Source: Desulfurococcales archaeon
GTDB taxonomy: Archaea > Thermoproteota > Thermoprotei_A > Sulfolobales > Ignicoccaceae
Assembly (NCBI GenBank): GCA_015521275.1
Contig: WAOJ01000174.1
Coordinates: 1 to 11,078 of the forward strand
Length of the DNA: 11,078 nucleotides
Reading direction: 5' to 3'
The notes beneath the pieces were generated by a model. It saw only the letters and a program-made list of their open reading frames with translations, was not told the origin of the DNA and searched no databases. Position 1 is the first letter of the stretch. The number at the start of each line of letters is the position of its first letter. Of the stretch, positions 7,166 through 11,078 are shown piece by piece. The translations under genes were made by a program, and so were the position numbers.

Positions 7166-10165
7166 TTGCTTCACTGGACGGGCTATCCGCCTTTAATAGC
7201 TGCCTTAGCTTACGCTTACGCTTGGTACTTAGCCCTTAGGAAGGACGAAAAGTATAAGAAAGTATTAGCTGTAGCTACCGCTCTGCTGACCATTTCGTGG
7301 CTCCTCTACATAATTCCGTTCGTAACCTTGGACTTCAGCTTGCATGAGGTATACTGGAACTCCAGCGAGGGATTGCCCCTGTGGATGAGGGTAGCCACAT
7401 CTTGGTCGGGAGGAGGCGGGAGCCTATTCCTCTTCACCTTCATAGCGGGCCTAACGATATACTTCTTGAGGGGTGCCGGAAGGGAGTTCTTGCTAATAGC
7501 CATACCAGTCTTACTGATAGCCCTCTTCGCTGCTTACATGAACGACGCCTTCACCTTGATACCCGGACATCCGGTAACCGGAGCCGGGCTTAACCCACTG
7601 CTCAAGAGCCCTTGGCTTTACCCTCACCCGCTCAGCACCTTCAGCGGCTACGCTATATTAGCGATCTCAGCTATAGCCTTGGCTTTGGGATACAAGAGGG
7701 GTAGGGCCTCCTTCAACGTGGGCTGGGCGCTCCTAACGATAGGAATAATGCTCGGAGCGTATTGGAGCTACGAGACCTTCGGCTGGGGAGGCTACTGGGC
7801 TTGGGACCCGGTTGAGACGAGCGAGCTGCTGGTTTGGCTAACCTCAACGGTCTACCCCCACACCGTTCCTCTACTAACCTTAGCCGCAGAGAGCTTCGCG
7901 CCATTAATAACGTCCAGCGTCTTCTTGGCGATGTTCGTAACTAGGACTGGGCTAAGTCCGTTACACAGCTTCGCCGGAGCGAACATGGGCTCCTTGAGCT
8001 TGTTCTTGACCGCAATTGCGTTCTTAATATGGTGGCTGAAGAAGATAGCGGACAACTTCGACAAGTTCAGCGAAATAATAACGAAGCTCAAGGAGAAGAA
8101 GCCGTATTACGTAGGAACGTTCTTGGGCTTCACAGCGCTCTTCATAGCCGCTATCTTCGTCTATGCTACCCTCTTCGTGCCGTCCGTACTGATAGCTTTG
8201 GGCAAGTCTGCCAGCGTACCGCAAATGTCTTCGGGAATAAAGTACTTCCACCCGGTACTCTATCCGCTACTGATAGTAATGCTCTTGGCCTTGCCAATGA
8301 TATTCTTGAACGATTTAGGCTGGAGGGCTATACTGACCTTCGAAATATCTGTAATATTGCTAGCTGCTAGCATGGCGATAGCTGCCTTAAAGGGAACATT
8401 GACCTTGGCTTACTTGAGCCCCAAGACTACTAACGCAATGATGGCCTTTGGAATACCAATAGCTACGTTCACCGCCATAACTGCTCTATACTACATCTAC
8501 AAGAGGTACAAGCTCATAAGGGACTGGGGCATAACGCTCGTCCACTTCGGAATGGCAATAACTGCCCTAGGAATATTCCTATCTGGAACCTATGCCTTCA
8601 ACAACAGCTACTTCTTCAGCTTCCACTTGGTACCGGGAACCCAGCACAAGCTGCCCAACGGGATGGAGCTGAAGCTGCTAAGCTATCACTATAAGCTCAG
8701 TGACTCCTTGGTAGACATTAAGAGCAGATATATAGAGAGGACTCCGGTATACTTCTACGGCTGGCTAGCCCTAAAGACCATAGCCAACGACTTGTCTCCC
8801 TACTTGGAGTTCGTGTACAAGATGAACCAGACCGCAAATAAGGAGCCGTTGTTAAAACTAATCCTCAGAACGGCAGAGAAGGACAACGTACTGTTCCAGA
8901 ATCAAGGGATGGTAGTCTACAACTTGACCACCAAGGTAAACCCGTTCAGTGCAAACGCCACTGAGATAAAGGTTACTAACGTAATGAATAACAAGACGAA
9001 GGTACTAAAGGGTCACTTGAAGGTAATGGTTGGACCGTCCAGAGGAGTGCTCTACCTTACGGTAGGAAAGCAAGGCACTAGGTACTTCTTCGCTTTGAGT
9101 GTGAGCGGCTTCGCAATAGAAGCCAATGAAAACTTAACTACCCATGACGTGCTCTACGTTAAGCTCGAAAAGCCGGTGAACATAACAATGGGTAAGGTTA
9201 ACATAACTGCGAAGGGCTTCACGGTTTACCCAATGGGCAACGTGCTCAAAGTCCACGGCCTCACCAGCTATGTACTAGCACTGTTGGTCCCGGATGGTAC
9301 CGTTAAGGTAGGGAACAAGGCTTATCCCAACGGTGGCTTAGTCACCGCAAACGTCTTCGCATACATATCCGGTTTGAGGGACCCCATAGTGAGCACCATA
9401 CTTAGGGACAAGCAACTTTACGCGTTCTTGAGGAACCCGAAGAACGTTGAAGCGCTCATAACCCCTCCGAAGGGCTACAAGTGCTTACACCCGGGATGTG
9501 AGGGCTACGTGAACGCTCCTCGCTACGTGCCGGAGACCATAAAGCTCCAGCTGAACTTCCAAGTGATAAGCAAGGGTGGGATAAGCGACTTCAACGTGCC
9601 CATAAGGTATGAGGCCTACGGTGAGATACAAGGCATACACGGCCTAGTACCAAAGGTAGTTCACCCCAGCTACGGCTTCAGCGACCTATACGTGGCCCTA
9701 AACCCGCCGGTGGTTAACAGCAGAGTGAGCCAAATGATCTCCTACCACGACCTGTTGCTAATGTACATGCACAAAGTATTGCCAAAGTACAAGATACCGC
9801 AAAGGCTGGCCTTAGCAGCTCTCTTCGCAGCCGGGTACAACATAAACGTCATAAAGCAGTGGACAAACAACCCACAGATGGCCCAGCACTTGCCGACCTT
9901 GCTGGAGCTAGCTACCTTAGAGCTTTACTTGCTCTCTAAGGACTACCACAGCCACATAAGTACTGAAGGCCTCTATGTGCAAGCCAAGGTAATACCGGGT
10001 GTGCCGTTGGTGTGGATAGGACCAATAACCATGGCTCTAGGAGCATTGATAGGGGCATTCGCCTACAAGAGGCCACGCCTAATAGGCCAAAAGGAGACGA
10101 CCGTAGCGGTAAGGGAGAAGAAGCTTGAGGGTACTGTTGTTACACGCAGATCGCATAGAATATGA
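7166..10165 (+). CDS. ccmF: CcmF-like cytochrome c haem lyase with enlarged extracytoplasmic domain
   Basis: This 999-residue integral membrane protein is predicted to join haem to CxxCH motifs of exported apocytochromes. The first 300 residues hold a series of membrane spans and the CcmF/CcsA signatures: a WSGGGGSLFLF segment, NPLLKSPWLYPHP with H154, the WWD motif WGGYWAWDPVE (W207-E217), H232 in VYPHT, and TRTG followed by H267 in HSFAG. Another conserved block, LVHFGMAITALGI, carries H460. A single extracytoplasmic region fills about 477-945, including the family's DLYVALNPP. One last span (946-967, PLVWIGPITMALG at its start) ends in a basic tail. Bacterial CcmF is about 650 residues, so the outer domain here is greatly expanded. 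It contains a CLHPGC motif (C773, H775, C778) and many N-x-S/T sites. TTG 7166 is the only ATG, GTG or TTG in this frame after the stop at 7136. The CcdA fusion lies 111 bases upstream. Confidence 0.9.
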   Translation: MLHWTGYPPLIAALAYAYAWYLALRKDEKYKKVLAVATALLTISWLLYIIPFVTLDFSLHEVYWNSSEGLPLWMRVATSWSGGGGSLFLFTFIAGLTIYFLRGAGREFLLIAIPVLLIALFAAYMNDAFTLIPGHPVTGAGLNPLLKSPWLYPHPLSTFSGYAILAISAIALALGYKRGRASFNVGWALLTIGIMLGAYWSYETFGWGGYWAWDPVETSELLVWLTSTVYPHTVPLLTLAAESFAPLITSSVFLAMFVTRTGLSPLHSFAGANMGSLSLFLTAIAFLIWWLKKIADNFDKFSEIITKLKEKKPYYVGTFLGFTALFIAAIFVYATLFVPSVLIALGKSASVPQMSSGIKYFHPVLYPLLIVMLLALPMIFLNDLGWRAILTFEISVILLAASMAIAALKGTLTLAYLSPKTTNAMMAFGIPIATFTAITALYYIYKRYKLIRDWGITLVHFGMAITALGIFLSGTYAFNNSYFFSFHLVPGTQHKLPNGMELKLLSYHYKLSDSLVDIKSRYIERTPVYFYGWLALKTIANDLSPYLEFVYKMNQTANKEPLLKLILRTAEKDNVLFQNQGMVVYNLTTKVNPFSANATEIKVTNVMNNKTKVLKGHLKVMVGPSRGVLYLTVGKQGTRYFFALSVSGFAIEANENLTTHDVLYVKLEKPVNITMGKVNITAKGFTVYPMGNVLKVHGLTSYVLALLVPDGTVKVGNKAYPNGGLVTANVFAYISGLRDPIVSTILRDKQLYAFLRNPKNVEALITPPKGYKCLHPGCEGYVNAPRYVPETIKLQLNFQVISKGGISDFNVPIRYEAYGEIQGIHGLVPKVVHPSYGFSDLYVALNPPVVNSRVSQMISYHDLLLMYMHKVLPKYKIPQRLALAALFAAGYNINVIKQWTNNPQMAQHLPTLLELATLELYLLSKDYHSHISTEGLYVQAKVIPGVPLVWIGPITMALGALIGAFAYKRPRLIGQKETTVAVREKKLEGTVVTRRSHRI
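10113..10117 (+). promoter_or_regulatory. Ribosome binding site supporting the TTG start at 10125
   Basis: GGGAG lies seven bases before TTG 10125, inside the end of ccmF. Together with the conserved N-terminal LLLHADRIEYEA of the product, it fixes the start there and means the two genes overlap by 41 bases. Confidence 0.5.
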
Positions 10166-11078
10166 GGCGACGAAGAAGGCTTTGAAGTCTGCCGAGAAGA
10201 ACGTTCCACTAAAGGGTTCTAGCGAGAACTCCTTGGTAGTTTTCGTAACTGTGGAGCCTGGGGACGAAGACGTAGTAGAGGACGTCGCAAACGATATAAT
10301 TTCTCAGCTGAAAAGGCTCAAGGTCAATAGGGTAGTAATTTATCCTTATGCCCACCTAAGCTCAGTCCTAGAAAAACCTTGGAAGGCAGTAGAAATACTG
10401 AAGAGGCTCGAGGAGATCCTCAAAGAAAAAGGAGTCGAAGTCCAGAGGGCCCCTTTTGGCTGGTACAAGAGGTTCTCCATTTCGGTAAAGGGCCATCCGC
10501 TGGCAGAACTCTCTAGGAGGTACTATCCGAAAGAGAGGAAGCTCAAGCTGGTAAGGACCTTTGCCTTAACGCCGGACGGGGACGAGGTTGAGGTGGAGAA
10601 GTGCAACGAGGAGGAGCTGAAGCTTTTGGTAAACCCTCCCGAGCCAGACCAAGAGAAGTTAGAACTCATTAGGAAGTACTGTGAAAAGTTCGGCATAATT
10701 CAGTCTCCCTTGAGTCCTCCGGGTTACTTCGCTTACTTGCCGCTCTCCTACTTCATGTTCATCGCCTTTACTGTTTACATATCAAGCAAGGTACACGAGT
10801 TTGAAATACCTTTCCTCCCCATGAAGACTCCGGAAGTGGTCACTTACCCTGGGGGCTTGCCGATGATAGAGGGCTTCTTGAGACACAACGAGGTCCTCCA
10901 GCACTTGGAGCTAGTCAAGGAAGAGGAGAGGCCCATAGGCCTCTTCGAGATGTCCGTCCTCTTCAGGGAGGAAAGGACGGAGCCTTGTTACAGAGCAAAG
11001 GAGTTCACCGTGCCCCGGTTTAGGGTTGTGGTGAACGAGACCGGAGACCTATATAGCCTATTGCTCTCCATCCACGAG
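10125..11078 (+). CDS. thrS: Threonyl-tRNA synthetase homologue, probable trans-editing form (3' truncated)
   Basis: The first 318 residues are visible and the gene runs off the window. Residues 1-140 are the archaeal ThrRS editing domain, related to D-aminoacyl-tRNA deacylases, which removes serine wrongly attached to tRNA-Thr. Its start LLLHADRIEYEA and the block PFGWYKRF are typical. H77, K115 and E128 (in KGHPLAELSR) correspond, at a constant offset of six, to the P. abyssi catalytic residues H83, K121 and E134. From about 170 the class II core is recognisable but eroded. The motif 2 arginine remains (R281 in LFREER). The zinc-binding Cys of the usual AACFGQF block is gone in a deletion of about 30 residues, and FTMPDMH is replaced by FTVPRFR, losing a zinc His (R300). 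It is therefore probably the ThrRS-edit half of the split crenarchaeal system. The third zinc ligand and the anticodon domain lie outside the window. Confidence 0.85.
   Translation, partial: MRVLLLHADRIEYEATKKALKSAEKNVPLKGSSENSLVVFVTVEPGDEDVVEDVANDIISQLKRLKVNRVVIYPYAHLSSVLEKPWKAVEILKRLEEILKEKGVEVQRAPFGWYKRFSISVKGHPLAELSRRYYPKERKLKLVRTFALTPDGDEVEVEKCNEEELKLLVNPPEPDQEKLELIRKYCEKFGIIQSPLSPPGYFAYLPLSYFMFIAFTVYISSKVHEFEIPFLPMKTPEVVTYPGGLPMIEGFLRHNEVLQHLELVKEEERPIGLFEMSVLFREERTEPCYRAKEFTVPRFRVVVNETGDLYSLLLSIHE

Noticed and set aside
7114..7242. Small + strand frame from ATG 7114 overlapping the start of ccmF
   Set aside because: It is in a different frame from ccmF and has no family features. The overlapping bases are explained by ccmF and its promoter.
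8029..8370. Alternative-frame open reading frame of 113 codons inside ccmF
   Set aside because: It is a shadow of the strongly supported ccmF frame, with no start signal or recognisable domain.
1..11078. CRISPR arrays, tRNA or rRNA genes, and complete insertion sequences
   Set aside because: I found no regularly spaced repeats, no tRNA cloverleaf with TTCRANNC, no rRNA core sequence and no intact transposase on either strand.

Overview
This window most likely comes from a hyperthermophilic crenarchaeon, probably Desulfurococcales and perhaps Ignicoccus-like; that name is inference from the signals below. Arginine is mostly AGG/AGA and isoleucine mostly ATA. The proteins are rich in Glu, Lys, Val and Leu. 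Genes are tightly packed on one strand, and every start I could assign is TTG or GTG, never ATG. There is a DUF211 protein (mostly archaeal), an archaeal-type threonyl-tRNA editing domain, and a membrane cytochrome c maturation apparatus. All genes I accept are on the + strand.

Left block (1-1331): a closely spaced, overlapping operon. It holds the tail of an unrecognised gene, a protein that looks like a degenerate NiFe-hydrogenase maturation protease, an intact-looking NiFe-hydrogenase maturation protease, and a small DUF211 protein. The intact protease keeps all three expected metal ligands. Its neighbour seems to have lost them.

Centre (1369-4869): a 1166-residue superfamily 1 helicase of the DUF4011/DUF3320 type. 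All helicase motifs are visible, and the C-terminal nuclease-like domain appears catalytically degraded. It is followed by about 700 bases (4870-5581) with no convincing gene, the only large gap in the window.

Right block (5582-10165): two genes for c-type cytochrome assembly. The first is an unusual single-chain fusion of a membrane anchor, a thioredoxin domain (CPVC), a haem c motif (CSMCH) and a CcdA-type electron-transfer membrane domain. The second is a 999-residue CcmF-like haem lyase with the tryptophan-rich WWD motif, conserved histidines and a very large extracytoplasmic domain. In a simple model, the fusion passes cytosolic electrons outward to keep cytochrome cysteines reduced, and CcmF attaches the haem.

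Right end (10125-11078, cut by the window): a threonyl-tRNA synthetase homologue overlapping ccmF by 41 bases. Its editing domain is intact, but the synthetase core lacks two zinc ligands. It is probably the trans-editing half of the split crenarchaeal ThrRS system, so a separate catalytic ThrRS should exist elsewhere in the genome.
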